64,000 nucleotides of DNA from Xenorhabdus poinarii G6 (GCF_000968175.1 NZ_FO704551.1:1736001-1800000); one strand, 5' to 3'. Counted from the first letter of the stretch, positions 48,112 through 61,605 are shown. A program made the numbers and translations. Notes: a model not told the origin generated them from the letters alone.

Positions 48112-48855
48112 TTACAGCAGGGCTGCAACCTCATCAGAGATTTCACCATTGTGATACACTTCTTGAACGTCGTCAGAATCTTCAAGCATATCGATAAGAC
48201 GCAGTAACTTAGGCGCTGTTTCTGCATCCAGTTCCGCTTTGGTAGAAGGGATCATCGAAACTTCGGCAGAATCTGCCTTAAAGCCCGCCGCATCTAATGC
48301 ATCTTTCACATCACCAAAAGCCTCTGGTGTAGTATAGACGTCAATCGCGCCGTCATCGTAAGTTTCAACATCATCAGCCCCGGCTTCCAGTGCGGCTTCC
48401 ATCAACGCATCTTCATCCAGGCCTGGTGCGTAGGAAATCACGCCCTTCTTGGTGAAAAGATAAGACACAGAGCCATCCGTACCCAAGTTTCCGCCTGTTT
48501 TGGTAAACGCATGGCGCACCTCAGAAACAGTACGGTTACGATTATCACTCAGGCATTCAACCATCACCGCGGTTCCCCCCGGGCCATAACCTTCATAAAT
48601 GATGGTTTCCATATTATCTGAATCGTCGTTACCCATTCCCCGGGCAATAGCCCGATTCAGCGTATCACGCGTCATGTTGTTGGATAGCGCTTTATCGATG
48701 GCAGCCCGTAAACGTGGGTTAGACGCTGGATCACCACCACCTAATCGCGCAGCCGTGACCAATTCACGGATAACTTTAGTAAAAATCTTACCGCGTTTTG
48801 CATCCTGTGCAGCTTTGCGGTGTTTCGTATTGGCCCATTTACTATGACCTGCCAT
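48112..48855 (-). CDS. yebC: YebC/TACO1-family protein
   Basis: 247 residues starting [32 protein letters not shown], the invariant family start. [18 protein letters not shown] and [16 protein letters not shown] mark the later domains. Family members were long called transcriptional regulators; recent work shows roles in translation of proline-rich or stalling sequences. Conserved between nudB and ruvC. Confidence 0.96.
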   Translation of the reverse strand: MAGHSKWANTKHRKAAQDAKRGKIFTKVIRELVTAARLGGGDPASNPRLRAAIDKALSNNMTRDTLNRAIARGMGNDDSDNMETIIYEGYGPGGTAVMVECLSDNRNRTVSEVRHAFTKTGGNLGTDGSVSYLFTKKGVISYAPGLDEDALMEAALEAGADDVETYDDGAIDVYTTPEAFGDVKDALDAAGFKADSAEVSMIPSTKAELDAETAPKLLRLIDMLEDSDDVQEVYHNGEISDEVAALL

Positions 48856-48885
48856 GAATATATCTCCGATAAAACGTCTTGTAGA

Positions 48886-49320
48886 CTAAATTACAAATTC
48901 TTCAATTGCTTGCCGATTGCTCCACGACTTCGTCAATGTTGCAGCCTCGTCCGCCGCCATCCATTGATAAGCCAGATGTTCAGTCAGCAAGATGTCTCGC
49001 TCCTCAGGTAACGCCAGAGAGAACCAATGCTCTTTATTCCGCGTCACCCCCGGTGCATAGCGATGTCGTAAGTGAGAGAAAATCTCATAATAAAGACAGC
49101 GTTGACAATCTATCAGTTCAAGATTTTCATTGATAATATCAACGCCTGTCTCTTCCTGTACTTCACGTAACGCCGCCTCCCACGGTTTTTCATCCTTTTC
49201 AAGGCTACCTGTAACAGATTGCCAGAATTCCGGATCATCCCGTCGTTGTAACATCAGCACCCTTTTGCTGTTAACGGCGTAAATCATGACCAGTACAGAT
49301 TCAGGGCGCTTATAGGCCAT
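48886..49320 (-). CDS. nudB: Dihydroneopterin triphosphate diphosphatase NudB
   Basis: 144 residues with the Nudix box GSLEKDEKPWEAALREVQEETGV. Removes pyrophosphate from dihydroneopterin triphosphate in folate synthesis. Its ATG shares one base with the aspS stop (TAATG), so it is translationally coupled to aspS. Confidence 0.95.
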   Translation of the reverse strand: MAYKRPESVLVMIYAVNSKRVLMLQRRDDPEFWQSVTGSLEKDEKPWEAALREVQEETGVDIINENLELIDCQRCLYYEIFSHLRHRYAPGVTRNKEHWFSLALPEERDILLTEHLAYQWMAADEAATLTKSWSNRQAIEEFVI

Positions 49321-51089
49321 TATTTGCTCTCTTTTTTAACCACTGAAATCGCCAGCTCTTCCAATGCAGACGCACTTGCCTGACTTGGCGCATCCGTCAT
49401 CAGACAGGCGGCGGCAGTTGTTTTCGGGAAAGCGATAACATCACGAATGTTATCGGTATCAGTCAACAGCATAACAAGGCGATCCAGACCAAAAGCCAGA
49501 CCAGCATGCGGAGGCGTGCCGTATTTCAGGGCATTCAGTAAGAAACCAAATTTCTCTTGCTGTTCCTGTTCATTAATCCCCAGAATGCGGAAGACTGCCT
49601 GCTGCATTTCATTACGATGGATACGGACAGAACCACCACCAACTTCATAACCATTGATCACCATGTCGTAAGCATTTGCAATGGCACTTTCCGGGCTGCT
49701 TTCCAGCTCAGATGCCGACATATCACGCGGAGAAGTAAATGGATGGTGCATTGCCGTTAAGCCGCCTTCGCCATTCTCTTCAAACATCGGGAAGTCAACA
49801 ACCCAAAGCGGTTTCCAGCTTGCCAGATCCGTGATGTTCAAATCGCGCCCCAGTTTCAGACGCAGCGCGCCCATTGCATCCGTGACAACATTCTTCTTGT
49901 CAGCACCAAAGAACAGAATATCACCATCTTGCGCCTGAGTACGGGACAACACGCCTTCAACCACGTCTGCGGACAGGAATTTGGCAATCGGACTTTGTAC
50001 ACCTTCCAAGCCGGCGGCACGGTTATTGACTTTCATCCATGCCAGCCCTTTCGCGCCGTAGATGCCAACAAATTTACCATACTCATCAATCTGCTTGCGG
50101 CTCAGCTCTGCACCACCAGGAACACAGATTGTCGCTACGCGGCCTTTAGGATCGTTTGCCGGATCAGCAAAAACAGAGAACGCCACATCTTTAACCAGAT
50201 CAGCGATATCCACCAGCTCCAGAGGATTACGCAGGTCTGGTTTATCTGAACCAAAACGGCGCATGGCTTCTTCGAATGTCATGACGGGGAAATGACCTAA
50301 ATCGACCCCTTTCACATCCAGCCAAAGTTCACGGATCATTTTTTCCATGATTTCGCGAACTTGTTCAGCGGTCATAAATGAAGTTTCAACATCGATCTGA
50401 GTGAATTCTGGCTGGCGATCAGCCCGTAAATCTTCATCACGGAAGCATTTGACAATCTGGTAATAACGGTCAAAACCAGACATCATCAACAATTGTTTGA
50501 ACAACTGAGGCGACTGCGGCAAAGCATAAAATTCGCCTTTATGCACACGGCTTGGTACTAAATAGTCACGAGCACCTTCCGGTGTTGCTTTTGTCAGCAT
50601 CGGGGTTTCAACATCGATAAAACCGCTATTATCCATAAAGCGACGCACAAAACTGGTGATTTTGGCGCGTGTCTTCAAACGCTGTGACATCTCAGCGCGA
50701 CGCAGGTCAAGATAGCGGTATTTCAGGCGCTGTTCTTCACTGTTGTTCTGGTTACTGTCCAGTGGCAATGGCTCTGAGCGGTTAAAAATCATCAGGCTTT
50801 CTGCGAAAACTTCAATTTCGCCCGTCGCCATGTCTTGATTGATTTGGTGATCAGGGCGCGCACGTACAATCCCTGTCATTTGGATACAAAACTCATTACG
50901 CAGTTCAGAAGCCTGAGCAAAGACTTCTTTCTGGTCTGGGTCAAAAAATACCTGAACGATGCCCTCACGATCTCGCATATCAATAAAGATCAGACCACCT
51001 AAATCACGGCGACGATTTACCCACCCACAAAGGGTTACTTTCTGGCCTTCATGGACTCGACTCAACTGTCCACAATAATTAGTACGCAT
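49320..51089 (-). CDS. aspS: Aspartyl-tRNA synthetase
   Basis: 589 residues, class II enzyme. N-terminal OB anticodon-binding domain ([30 protein letters not shown]), motif 2 [19 protein letters not shown], the bacterial GAD insertion around residues 290-420, and motif 3 [13 protein letters not shown]. Heads the aspS-nudB-yebC-ruvC group on the - strand. Confidence 0.98.
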   Translation of the reverse strand: MRTNYCGQLSRVHEGQKVTLCGWVNRRRDLGGLIFIDMRDREGIVQVFFDPDQKEVFAQASELRNEFCIQMTGIVRARPDHQINQDMATGEIEVFAESLMIFNRSEPLPLDSNQNNSEEQRLKYRYLDLRRAEMSQRLKTRAKITSFVRRFMDNSGFIDVETPMLTKATPEGARDYLVPSRVHKGEFYALPQSPQLFKQLLMMSGFDRYYQIVKCFRDEDLRADRQPEFTQIDVETSFMTAEQVREIMEKMIRELWLDVKGVDLGHFPVMTFEEAMRRFGSDKPDLRNPLELVDIADLVKDVAFSVFADPANDPKGRVATICVPGGAELSRKQIDEYGKFVGIYGAKGLAWMKVNNRAAGLEGVQSPIAKFLSADVVEGVLSRTQAQDGDILFFGADKKNVVTDAMGALRLKLGRDLNITDLASWKPLWVVDFPMFEENGEGGLTAMHHPFTSPRDMSASELESSPESAIANAYDMVINGYEVGGGSVRIHRNEMQQAVFRILGINEQEQQEKFGFLLNALKYGTPPHAGLAFGLDRLVMLLTDTDNIRDVIAFPKTTAAACLMTDAPSQASASALEELAISVVKKESK

Positions 51090-51357
51090 ACAATATCCTT
51101 TTACTCAGCTCGTTATGCTTTCTGCTGCGGAAATTTTGGCATTGTTCTTTTTAGGAAGAATTGCAAAAAAAGGCTGCCATTATACTGGAAATTCTGACCT
51201 GAGATAAGGCCATAACGTCTTTCTTGCCAAGACAATTTTTTGCTATCCGATAACATTCACCGGATTTAGTATCAAATACTATGATTTATAGCGACAGTTT
51301 TCTTTTTGCGGTTTATCATCATTTAGCCATATTTTGGGTTAGGCAATGGAGTTAAAA

Positions 51358-51756
51358 ATGGTTAGCTCGCTTTATATCGTACTGGGCGCACTACTGTTAA
51401 TTAAGCTGTCTCTGGATGTCGTCAAATTAAGAACGCAATATCAGGTAGCCTATGGTGATGGCGGTTTTTATGAATTGCAAACCGCCATTAGGGTGCATGG
51501 TAATGCCGTTGAATACATTCCAATTTCAATGTTGTTGTTAATTATGATGGAGATGAATGGCACACCGGTTTGGATGCTGCATATTTGTGGGTTGGTATTA
51601 CTTTCCGGCAGAGTGCTGCACTATTTCGGCTTACGTCATCGGGAAATACGCTGGCGACGTATGGGAATGGCCGCAACTTACATATCCATGTTCATCATGA
51701 TTATCACTAACATCTATTATCTACCGTGGGAGCAGATTTTTTCTCTCTATTCATAA
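51358..51756 (+). CDS. yecN: MAPEG-family membrane protein YecN
   Basis: 132 residues from the ATG at 51358 (MVSSLYIVLGALLLIKLSLDVVKLRTQYQVAYGDGG), which aligns with E. coli YecN; an ATG four codons up is also possible. Four membrane helices and the FYELQTAIRVHGNAVEYIP motif of the glutathione-linked MAPEG family. Enzymatic role unproven in bacteria. Confidence 0.93.
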   Translation: MVSSLYIVLGALLLIKLSLDVVKLRTQYQVAYGDGGFYELQTAIRVHGNAVEYIPISMLLLIMMEMNGTPVWMLHICGLVLLSGRVLHYFGLRHREIRWRRMGMAATYISMFIMIITNIYYLPWEQIFSLYS

Positions 51757-53746
<1,990 letters not shown>

Positions 53747-53794
53747 CCTTCTGCCTTTGTCAGGTGACAGACTGAGGCACCCTTTCCCCCGGCC

Positions 53795-53843
53795 GCATAA
53801 TTAGCTGATTGATAATGATTAGCTTATTAATCGTTAATTATGC
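53795..53843. terminator. Long hairpin between cmoB and cutC
   Basis: GCATAATTA and TAATTATGC end arms with a further imperfect AT-rich pairing inside, located between the converging cmoB and cutC. Confidence 0.5.
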
Positions 53844-53852
53844 AACCGGGAA

Positions 53853-54602
53853 TTAATCACGGCGAACCAGGCTAATGACCCCTTTCATCGCTTCCACTAA
53901 CGGCCCATCAACACAATGGTAAGCATATTCATCGACATCACTGTCATCCGAACTCATCGTGACACCGGCTTTTCGATATCGCATGGAAGAAGGCCTTTTC
54001 TTGCCGGCTGAACTATGGATTTCCGAGATCCCGATCGCCAGAAATTTACTGATATTACTCATTCTGACTCCCGCTCCCGGCATGATAATCGGTCCCCGAC
54101 TGGCCTGTAATAACTCTTTTAACAGCGGCAAACCCAATTCCGCATTTTGTTGCTGACCTGAAGTTAAAATACGTTGTACACCCAACTCGGTCAATTGATC
54201 CAAAGCAACATGCGGATTGAAACACATATCAAAAGCGCGATGAAACGTGACGGCCATATTCCCTGACAAGGACATCAATTGCCTCATGCGCAACCGATCA
54301 ATATGGCCTTCTTCGGTTAAAATGCCGAAAACCACACCGGGAAAACCCATGTCACTAATACGGGCAACATCATTTTTCATCACTTCGAAATCAAGGTTGC
54401 TGTAACAAAAATCCCCCCCTCTTGGCCGTACAATAGGATACACCGGGATTGATAAACGCTGTCGTGCATGCTGCAATGCGCCGAAGCTAGGTGTTACGCC
54501 ACCTTCCGACGGGCTTGCACACAGTTCAATCCGATCAGCGCCTGCCTTTTGTGCCACCAACGCACAATTGATGCTATAGCAGCAAATCTCCAGCTTGACC
54601 AT
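53853..54602 (-). CDS. cutC: CutC family protein
   Basis: 249-residue TIM barrel ([74 protein letters not shown]). Historically assigned to copper tolerance, a role now doubted in E. coli; several cysteines are nevertheless retained. Adjacent to yecM as in E. coli. Confidence 0.94.
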   Translation of the reverse strand: MVKLEICCYSINCALVAQKAGADRIELCASPSEGGVTPSFGALQHARQRLSIPVYPIVRPRGGDFCYSNLDFEVMKNDVARISDMGFPGVVFGILTEEGHIDRLRMRQLMSLSGNMAVTFHRAFDMCFNPHVALDQLTELGVQRILTSGQQQNAELGLPLLKELLQASRGPIIMPGAGVRMSNISKFLAIGISEIHSSAGKKRPSSMRYRKAGVTMSSDDSDVDEYAYHCVDGPLVEAMKGVISLVRRD

Positions 54603-54713
54603 TCAACGTCCCCCAGACAAATACTTTCAATGATCCCCTTCTCTGCTCTTAAAATAGCTTATTAATGAAGCTATCAACTATGGAAATTAAAGGGGAAACA
54701 TCATTATTGTCTG

Positions 54714-55268
54714 TTAGATCTCACTTTTTATGATTTCTTTAAGTGAAAAAGGGTGAAATTTGATTGTTAGTTCACCATTTGTCACTGCCAATGTTGGATT
54801 TGGTAGCCTTTCATGCTGACCTTGCGGATGACTCTCTTTCGTTCGACACCCATCCGGCAACGGATCAGGTAAACGTGTATAAGCTTCATGTACAAGTTGT
54901 TCCGGGGAAACAGGCAACACCAATTCCACATGTTCCCAACCTTCGTGGACATAGTGCTTGTGACTCGGATAAGGTAACTCCACACAATCAATTTGCCAGT
55001 CAAGTACGGTTATTGGCTGCCTTAATTCAAATAAACAGATTGGGCGACCATTAATCACACTTTCAGACAGCAGTTGACCACATTGCAAAAAGCCCTGACG
55101 CCAGCGCTCAGCGATTGACGTTTGATGACAACGTAAGGAGATATGATCGGCTGAATATTGCGTCAGATCTAAGCCCAGATCTTCGCCAAACTGTTTTAAT
55201 TTTTGTTCAAACGGCAACAAATCAGCCGCTAAATCCTGTAATTCAGCTATTGTTGAAAAATATGTCAT
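54714..55268 (-). CDS. yecM: YecM, VOC-superfamily protein
   Basis: 184 residues from the ATG at 55268 (MTYFSTIAELQDLAADL); five residues longer in the open frame, less likely. The paired beta-alpha-beta repeats of the vicinal oxygen chelate fold are visible (YSADHISLRCHQTSIAERW; HKHYVHEGWEHVELVLP). No enzyme activity is established. Divergent from argS. Confidence 0.93.
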   Translation of the reverse strand: MTYFSTIAELQDLAADLLPFEQKLKQFGEDLGLDLTQYSADHISLRCHQTSIAERWRQGFLQCGQLLSESVINGRPICLFELRQPITVLDWQIDCVELPYPSHKHYVHEGWEHVELVLPVSPEQLVHEAYTRLPDPLPDGCRTKESHPQGQHERLPNPTLAVTNGELTIKFHPFSLKEIIKSEI

Positions 55269-55413
55269 CGTTTTCCCCTCCAAAGCGGGCTGATGGTAGC
55301 ATGCAGGATGCTGAATATGATATAAAACCCGTTATTTTCTCATAAACCACACGCTTGAAAGTATTTGCATCATTCAAATGCGGGGGCTTTTATGCGTAAC
55401 TTAAGGTAACACG

Positions 55414-57144
55414 GTGAATATTCAGGCAATTCTTTCAGAAAAAATCAGCCACGCGTTGATTGCGGCGGGTGCCCCGGCTGACAGCGAAGCGCATGTCCGT
55501 CAATCTGCAAAGGCTCAGTTTGGTGACTACCAGGCGAATGGCGTCATGGCGGCCGCCAAAAAAGTGGGCATCCCCCCCCGACAATTGGCCGAAAAAGTCG
55601 TCAGTTTGCTGGATCTGCAAGGGATCGCCAGCAACGTCGAAATCGCAGGCCCCGGTTTTATTAATATTTTTCTGGAGAAAACATGGGTTGCTGCCAATAT
55701 CGAAACGGCGCTGAAAGATGAAAAACTGGGGATCACACCGGTCAAACCGCAAACCATTGTTATCGACTATTCTGCACCAAATGTAGCCAAGCAAATGCAC
55801 ATTGGCCACATACGTTCCACCATTATTGGCGATGCCGCAGCTCGAACCCTCGAATTCCTGGGACACAACATCATTCGCGCTAACCATGTTGGTGACTGGG
55901 GAACACAATTCGGCATGCTGATCGCGTATCTGGAAAAAGTTCAGAATGAAGATGCCAGTGATATGGCACTGGCTGATTTGGAAGCCTTCTATCGTGAAGC
56001 GAAGAAAACGTACGATGAAGATGAAGCCTTTGCGGTTCGCGCCCGTAACTACGTGGTCAAACTACAAGGTGGTGATGAATATTGCCGTACCATGTGGCGC
56101 AAACTGGTCGATATTACCATGTCGCAGAATCAGGAAACCTATGATCGTCTGAACGTGACGCTGACAGAAAAAGATGTCATGGGTGAAAGCCTGTATAACA
56201 ATATGCTGCCCGACGTGGTTGCCGATTTGAAACAGCGCGGGTTTGCCGTTGAGAGTGAAGGGGCTACCGTCGTTTACCTTGATGAGTACAAAAACAAAGA
56301 AGGCGAACCGATGGGGGTTATCATCCAGAAAAAAGATGGGGGTTACCTTTATACCACCACGGATATCGCTTGTGCCAAATATCGTCATGAAGTTCTGCAT
56401 GCTGACCGCGTTCTTTACTACATCGATTCACGCCAGCATCAACACTTGATGCAAGCCTGGGCCATCGTACGAAAAGCAGGCTACATTCCTGAATCAATGT
56501 CACTTGAACACCACATGTTCGGCATGATGTTAGGTAAAGATGGTAAGCCATTCAAAACCCGTGCAGGTGGTACAGTCAGATTATCTGATTTGCTGGATGA
56601 AGCGATTGAACGTGCGGACGCCCTGATCCGTGAGAAAAACCCGGATATGCCAGAAGACGAGCTGAAAAAAGTCGTTAATGCGGTCGGTATCGGTGCCGTG
56701 AAATATGCGGATCTATCCAAAAGCCGGACTACCGACTATGTCTTTGACTGGGATAATATGCTCGCCTTTGAAGGCAATACCGCGCCTTATATGCAATATG
56801 CTTATACCCGCGTTAACTCTATTTTCAAGCGCGCGGAAGTGGATGAAAGCGAGCTGATACACCCTGTTCTTCTGAACGAAGAACGTGAACAGGCGCTTGC
56901 GACGCGCCTGTTACAGTTTGAAGAAACGATCACCACTGTCGCCCGCGAAGGCACGCCTCATGTAATGTGTGCCTACCTCTATGATCTGGCAGGTCTGTTC
57001 TCAGGTTTCTATGAACACTGTCCAATTTTGACGGCTGATAGCGAAGCACTACGCCAGAGCCGCCTGAAATTGGCTCTGCTGACAGCCAAGACCCTGAAGC
57101 AAGGCCTTGAAACGTTGGGTATCCAGACAGTCGACAGAATGTAA
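55414..57144 (+). CDS. argS: Arginyl-tRNA synthetase
   Basis: 576 residues, GTG start as in E. coli, with TAAGGT about 8 bases upstream. Class I: HIGH motif in [17 protein letters not shown]; the KMSKS loop is degenerate ([15 protein letters not shown]), normal for this enzyme. N-terminal Add-1 domain recognises the tRNA D-loop, C-terminal helical domain binds the anticodon. Intact. Confidence 0.98.
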   Translation: MNIQAILSEKISHALIAAGAPADSEAHVRQSAKAQFGDYQANGVMAAAKKVGIPPRQLAEKVVSLLDLQGIASNVEIAGPGFINIFLEKTWVAANIETALKDEKLGITPVKPQTIVIDYSAPNVAKQMHIGHIRSTIIGDAAARTLEFLGHNIIRANHVGDWGTQFGMLIAYLEKVQNEDASDMALADLEAFYREAKKTYDEDEAFAVRARNYVVKLQGGDEYCRTMWRKLVDITMSQNQETYDRLNVTLTEKDVMGESLYNNMLPDVVADLKQRGFAVESEGATVVYLDEYKNKEGEPMGVIIQKKDGGYLYTTTDIACAKYRHEVLHADRVLYYIDSRQHQHLMQAWAIVRKAGYIPESMSLEHHMFGMMLGKDGKPFKTRAGGTVRLSDLLDEAIERADALIREKNPDMPEDELKKVVNAVGIGAVKYADLSKSRTTDYVFDWDNMLAFEGNTAPYMQYAYTRVNSIFKRAEVDESELIHPVLLNEEREQALATRLLQFEETITTVAREGTPHVMCAYLYDLAGLFSGFYEHCPILTADSEALRQSRLKLALLTAKTLKQGLETLGIQTVDRM

Positions 57145-57155
57145 TTACCGTGTGC

Positions 57156-57186
57156 AAAACGGGTATTATTTTTCATACCCGTTTTT
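57156..57186. terminator. Terminator after argS
   Basis: AAAACGGGTAT pairs with ATACCCGTTTT around an eight-base T-rich loop, followed by a T-tract on +. Confidence 0.9.
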
Positions 57187-57239
57187 CCTCCCTTCTTCAT
57201 TACCGCCCAATCACGCCTTAAGCGGCCACTGATTAATTA

Positions 57240-58775
57240 CTATAACCCACGCTGAGCGAAATCTTTCAGCCGAAATCCCATTAAAGCCAATACAGCGAAA
57301 TAACTACTAGCACCCGCAATGACAACTCCCATCAAACGTAGCAGGCGCAATGCCATATTACCCTGCTCCCAGGCAGGCATAACCCATAACATGGCAAATA
57401 GCACCGCAACCATGACCACAATTGCCACAGCCAGTTTCAGCAAGAAAACACCCCAGCCTGCCAGTGGTCTAAAAATCTCACGCTTACGCAATTGCCAATA
57501 GAGCATACTGGCATTGAAGCAGGCAGCTAAACCGATAGAAAGTGCCAACCCTGCATGTTTCAGGGGGCCAATAAAAGTGAGGTTCATTAACTGAGTCAAG
57601 ATCAACGTCGCAATTGCAATTTTAACCGGTGTTTTAATATCCTGACGGGCATAAAAACCCGGTGCAAGGATTTTAACGACAATCAATCCCATTAAACCAA
57701 AGCAGTAAGCGATTAATGCCCGTTGAGTCATTTCTGCATCAAAAGCAGAAAAATTGCCATATTGAAAGAGTGATACGGTTAAGGGTTTTGCTAAGATCCC
57801 TAACGCAACGGCACACGGCAGAGCTAACAAAAAGCAAAGGCGCAATCCCCAATCCATTAAGCGCCGATATTCCTGATGATCCCCATTGGCAAAACTTTTT
57901 GCCAATGAAGGCAGCAAAATAGTACCTAATGCGACGCCCAATACGCCCGAAGGCAACTCCATTAATCGGTCAGCGTAATACATCCATGACACGGAGCCAG
58001 AAATCAAAAAGGAAGCAAAAATGGTATTAATAATCAATGAAATCTGACTGACTGAAACCCCAAAAATAGCCGGCCCCATCTGGCGCATCACTCGCCATAC
58101 ACCGCTATCACGCAGAGCGATCCGAGGCAATACCAGCATACCTATCTTTTTCAGGTGAGGAAGTTGATAAATCAATTGCAAAAAACCACCGGCAATCACA
58201 GCCCAGGCTAATGCCATCACGGGAGGATGACAATAAGGTGCAACAAACAATGAAAAGACGATCATGCTGATATTAAGCAATGTAGGAGCAAAGGCAGGCA
58301 CAGAGAAGCGATTCCACGTATTAAGCACCGCACCGGCCAAAGAAGCTAATGAGATCAAAAAAATGTAGGGAAACGTAATTCTGAGTAGATCACGGGTTAA
58401 GGCGAACTTATCCGGTGTATCGGTAAACCCCGGCGCTGTTACATAGATGATCCAGGGTGCAGCAATGACACCTATCACGGTAACTATCGCTAAAATCAGT
58501 GTCAGCATCCCTGATACATACGCGATAAAGGTACGGGTTGCTTCATCTCCCTGCTGATTTTTATATTCAGCCAGAATAGGCACAAAGGCTTGTGAGAAAG
58601 CGCCCTCAGCAAAAATACGGCGCAACAAATTAGGCAATTTGAAAGCAACGAAAAAAGCATCTGTCGCCAGGCCAGCACCAAATATACGGGCGATAATGGC
58701 ATCACGAATAAAGCCCAGGACGCGGGAAAACATCGTCATTGAGCTAACCGCTGCCAGTGATTTCAGTAAATTCAT
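57240..58775 (-). CDS. murJ: Lipid II flippase MurJ
   Basis: 511 residues, the E. coli length, from the ATG at 58775 ([35 protein letters not shown]). Fourteen-helix MOP-superfamily protein; conserved arginines in the first helices and [15 protein letters not shown] are present. Flips lipid II to the periplasm. In many relatives the flagellar flgMN genes lie beside murJ; here the next genes are broken accessory genes. Confidence 0.97.
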   Translation of the reverse strand: MNLLKSLAAVSSMTMFSRVLGFIRDAIIARIFGAGLATDAFFVAFKLPNLLRRIFAEGAFSQAFVPILAEYKNQQGDEATRTFIAYVSGMLTLILAIVTVIGVIAAPWIIYVTAPGFTDTPDKFALTRDLLRITFPYIFLISLASLAGAVLNTWNRFSVPAFAPTLLNISMIVFSLFVAPYCHPPVMALAWAVIAGGFLQLIYQLPHLKKIGMLVLPRIALRDSGVWRVMRQMGPAIFGVSVSQISLIINTIFASFLISGSVSWMYYADRLMELPSGVLGVALGTILLPSLAKSFANGDHQEYRRLMDWGLRLCFLLALPCAVALGILAKPLTVSLFQYGNFSAFDAEMTQRALIAYCFGLMGLIVVKILAPGFYARQDIKTPVKIAIATLILTQLMNLTFIGPLKHAGLALSIGLAACFNASMLYWQLRKREIFRPLAGWGVFLLKLAVAIVVMVAVLFAMLWVMPAWEQGNMALRLLRLMGVVIAGASSYFAVLALMGFRLKDFAQRGL

Positions 58776-58861
58776 GGTATTTTCTAACATTGATTTTTAT
58801 GAAATGAACATAAAAGACACACAGATATCAACGCAAAAAATCAAAATAATATCTTTTTATA

Positions 58862-59419
58862 TCAATTAATTACATTCATTTCAAAGTTGAAAAGGTTCAA
58901 GGGACAATCTACATACAACCAAATGATTTTACAAGATATTAATTTTTTTGATGACCAGAGGTTACCCACAACCTTCAAGTATACGCGATGATGTACAAAC
59001 GTGTTACGCTCTAACCTCTGACGGCGTGTGCCATCTTCAATGATGGAGAGGGGTTGATTAAACGCGTAGCGCTCGACCAGTGTCACCGCTTCAGTGATGT
59101 ACCCTTGGCCTGTTTTTTCTGTGTCCAACCAATACCCTAATTCGAAGTAAGGAACGGCGGCATCCCTTATAATAAACCCCACGACACCGATAAAAGACTG
59201 GTTGCGCTTTTCGATGACGTTAAACCAAAACGCCTCGGTAAAATGGTGGTAGTTATCGATGGCGATTTGTATATTGTTTTCCAGCTCTTGCAACGTTAAT
59301 AACTCAGTCACCCAAGGCAAAAACGTTGCCAGCTCAGTCTGACTATTGGTGATAACTCGCTACATAGATTCGGTGTACTTCTTCGAAGGGGGGAATAACG
59401 CTATTCTTGCACTTTCCAT
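58862..59419 (-). pseudogene. GNAT acetyltransferase (RimJ/RimL-like), broken
   Basis: Reading from an ATG at 59419 with GGGAG five bases upstream gives MESARIALFPPSKKYTESM, then an in-frame TAG at 59360-59362, then RVITNSQTELATFLPWV and a GNAT body (FIGVVGFIIRDAAVPYFELGYWLDTEKTGQGYITEAVTLVERYAFN). The acetyl-CoA loop GQGYITEA is kept, but after residue 120 of the original frame the expected final strand-helix (RLGF type) is replaced by unrelated sequence. So there is a nonsense codon near the start and a damaged C-terminus. The part after the stop could still be read as 152 residues, but it lacks the family N-terminus. Confidence 0.75.
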
Positions 59420-59647
59420 GGTAACTCCCATTCAATAGAGTGGAATCGTTATATTTCCTTTATCTGAAAAAGCTGCAATATTAAAATTAATTTAGTCTAA
59501 ACAGACTTTTTAATTTAGTATTAAAATTAAACTTAATGATTCTTTGGATGAAGTCAAACTAAAATGAGAAAAATAACCCTATACTTGTCAAGCTGATTGC
59601 CAACATATTTTTCAATATTTAAATAATGATAATAAGGGGTGAAAGTA

Positions 59648-60118
59648 ATGTCATTGAATGGTGCCATCAAAATCAATGAACACGCAGTATTTCGTCATTA
59701 GCTGAAACCCAGTGCAAGCCAACAATTGTGGGTAATTGATGCTTATTCATTGGTATTAGCAGGGCTCTTAGTGTCTATGGGAAGCATAGGTTATCGCGCT
59801 TTATTATTGTTTGGTTCGCTAGGATTCACGGTTGTTTCGGTTTTAACTGCGCTATCGACCTCCCCAGCACAGCTGATTGCAGGGCGAGCGATGCTTGGAT
59901 TTTTCGGTGCGATGTTAATGCCTTCAACATTAGCATTAATCAGCACGCTTTTTAAGAACCGTGAACAACGTTGTTTCTCTGTCGCCATTTAATTAATAGA
60001 TTCTGCTGCCTATTCTTTTACAAACGCGATCCATATCACCAGTTGGTTAACCGTCGTATTAACGGGTATCGTCGTTTTTATCTCCTGGTATCTACTGAAA
60101 GCACAGAAAACCAAATGA
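59648..60118 (+). pseudogene. MFS drug exporter (DHA2/SmvA-like), deleted remnant
   Basis: One frame runs from ATG 59648 to TGA 60118 with internal stops at 59699 (TAG) and 59990 (TAA). It reads LKPSASQQLWVIDAYSLVLAG, LLVSMGSIGYRALLLFGSLGF and AGRAMLGFFGAMLMPSTLALI, matching helices 2-4 of 14-helix MFS pumps, and then directly AYSFTNAIHITSWLTVVLTGIVVFISWYLL, matching the last helix. Helix 1 is gone, the GDRxGRR motif is reduced to GYR, and the central ten or so helices are deleted. No function can remain. Confidence 0.8.
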
Positions 60119-60222
60119 ACTGAATGTGACTGCATCACCACCGGTCACTGTAATAAATCGGCCAGCTTTATCACATGGACGATATGACGATATAAAGCAC
60201 GCGACTATCCCCATAATAAAGA

Positions 60223-60250
60223 AAACCGCTCGCTTTAACGTGAGCGGTTT
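60223..60250 (-). terminator. Terminator of the unit A protein gene
   Basis: AAACCGCTC and GAGCGGTTT arms; on the - strand followed by TCTTTATT. A copy ends the unit B gene. Confidence 0.8.
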
Positions 60251-60289
60251 ACACCGAAGCGCAACCTTCGATTCAAAGCAAAATGACTG

Positions 60290-61096
60290 TTAAACCCATC
60301 GGAGGCAAAAAAGCTTAGTTTCGCCGGTTTGTTTTAGTATTTTACCTAGTTTTATCATGTCCTCTACATAACGATGACGAGGATCACTATCAGGCCAGTT
60401 AAACCAAGAAACCATACATGTATTATTTCCATGTTTGGTTTTATATCCAGGGGTACCAATATTGAAAGTTTCGTTATCAACAGTAATATACAAATTTTTC
60501 TTCAATAATTCATTCACCTCTTGCTCATTACCGATATCAGCAGTCAACACGGCCAAAGTTATTGCCTTTTGCTTTCCTTCTTCCTGCAACATGAACATCT
60601 GGATACCAGTAATTCCTATTTTATTTAGAGGCATCTCTATTAATGTACCAAAATAACTCGTGGGACCAGTCCAATCTGATACGCCAACATATCCCCACTG
60701 CCAAGGAGTCTCACTATTATTAGCCTTAACGCCTAATTTAATCTCAAAAGCCAGCATACTTCCCCCCGGACATCCCGAGATAGCCCTCACATCTTCCCAG
60801 TCGCAGGCCGTCAAATCATCCTGTGTGGGTGTCCACACTTGTTCATTATCTTTATCAACGACCCAAATTTGAGGGGGAATATTTTTTCCATCATTACCAA
60901 TCGAGCCAGGAATAAGCTTGATATATTCCTCAGAAGAATCCCAGCCCCTACGACTCACCCCCGCCCCCAAATACACCTGAATGATTGCCCACGGAAAAGA
61001 ACCCACGGGAGCAACACTGTCAATCTTCGTTTGGTATTGATCCGGATCAAACGGACACTGGAGGTCAGTATTGTCCAGCTTATTCGTTTCAGACAT
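60290..61096 (-). CDS. Tad2/DUF2829-like N-terminal domain with unknown C-terminal domain (copy A)
   Basis: 268 residues, GAGGG about 6 bases before the ATG, no signal peptide. Residues 36-101 read WAIIQVYLGAGVSRRGW, YIKLIPGS, PPQIWVVDKD, WTPTQDDLTACDWE. This order (AL..G..V.R.GW, then .L.PGS, then P.I.....D...WTP...D.LA.DWE) is the pattern I know from the DUF2829 family, which includes Tad2, a phage protein that sequesters the Thoeris signal nucleotide. Residues 105-268 (SMLAFEIKLG, WGYVGVSDW, FCLRWV) I do not recognise. Tandem paralog at 61606. Family match by eye only; function unknown. Confidence 0.6.
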   Translation of the reverse strand: MSETNKLDNTDLQCPFDPDQYQTKIDSVAPVGSFPWAIIQVYLGAGVSRRGWDSSEEYIKLIPGSIGNDGKNIPPQIWVVDKDNEQVWTPTQDDLTACDWEDVRAISGCPGGSMLAFEIKLGVKANNSETPWQWGYVGVSDWTGPTSYFGTLIEMPLNKIGITGIQMFMLQEEGKQKAITLAVLTADIGNEQEVNELLKKNLYITVDNETFNIGTPGYKTKHGNNTCMVSWFNWPDSDPRHRYVEDMIKLGKILKQTGETKLFCLRWV

Positions 61097-61537
61097 AAAT
61101 CCCTCACTTATTATTTGTTAAAGTTTAAGGTTATTTCATCCTACTAATAAACAGTCCGTTAATATTACTTAAACCAGATTTTTATCGCAATTTAATACCT
61201 ATACTCGTCATTAATACACAGTAAAATAACTAATTTCGCATAAAATCTGTTTATTGGTCGAATAAGCAATTCACTGAATTGTAAATTTGAAGTTTTGTGC
61301 TGGAAAAATAGCTGATGTTCAATAAATTGGATTAGTGACTATTCAGTCACGTTTCAGTCACGTTTCAGTCACGTTTCAGTCACGTTTCAGTCATGACTTT
61401 AATTGACTGATAATAATCGGTGTTTAAATAGCGCACAATGATTTTATCATACATTCATAATAAAATCGGAGACTGTAATAAATAACATGACTTTATCATA
61501 TGGTCGATATAAAGCACACCACTATCCCCATAAAAAG
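61097..61537. other. Spacer between the duplicated units
   Basis: Holds the upstream region of copy A, the 11-bp tandem repeat and the left border of unit B. No separate gene is supported. Confidence 0.5.
61344..61393 (+). repeat. 11-bp tandem repeat, four and a half copies
   Basis: CAGTCACGTTT repeated at 61344, 61355, 61366 and 61377 without change, then a partial CAGTCA. It is just outside the right border of unit A, upstream of copy A. Confidence 0.92.
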
Positions 61538-61566
61538 AAAACCGCTCACTTTAACGTGAGCGATTT
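61538..61566 (-). terminator. Terminator of the unit B protein gene
   Basis: AAACCGCTCAC and GTGAGCGATTT arms, one mismatch, followed on - by TCTTTTTATG. Counterpart of 60223-60250. Confidence 0.75.
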
Positions 61567-61605
61567 ACCCCGAAGCACAACCTTCGATTCAAAGCAAAAT
61601 GACTG

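Larger units (their letters stand above)
60169..61335 (-). repeat. Tandem duplication, unit A
   Basis: About 1.17 kb that is repeated at 61489-62655 in the same orientation, including terminator, coding sequence and upstream region. The left border is near CTTTATCA, the right near GCTGATGTTC. The units are separated by a spacer carrying an 11-bp tandem repeat. Confidence 0.85.
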
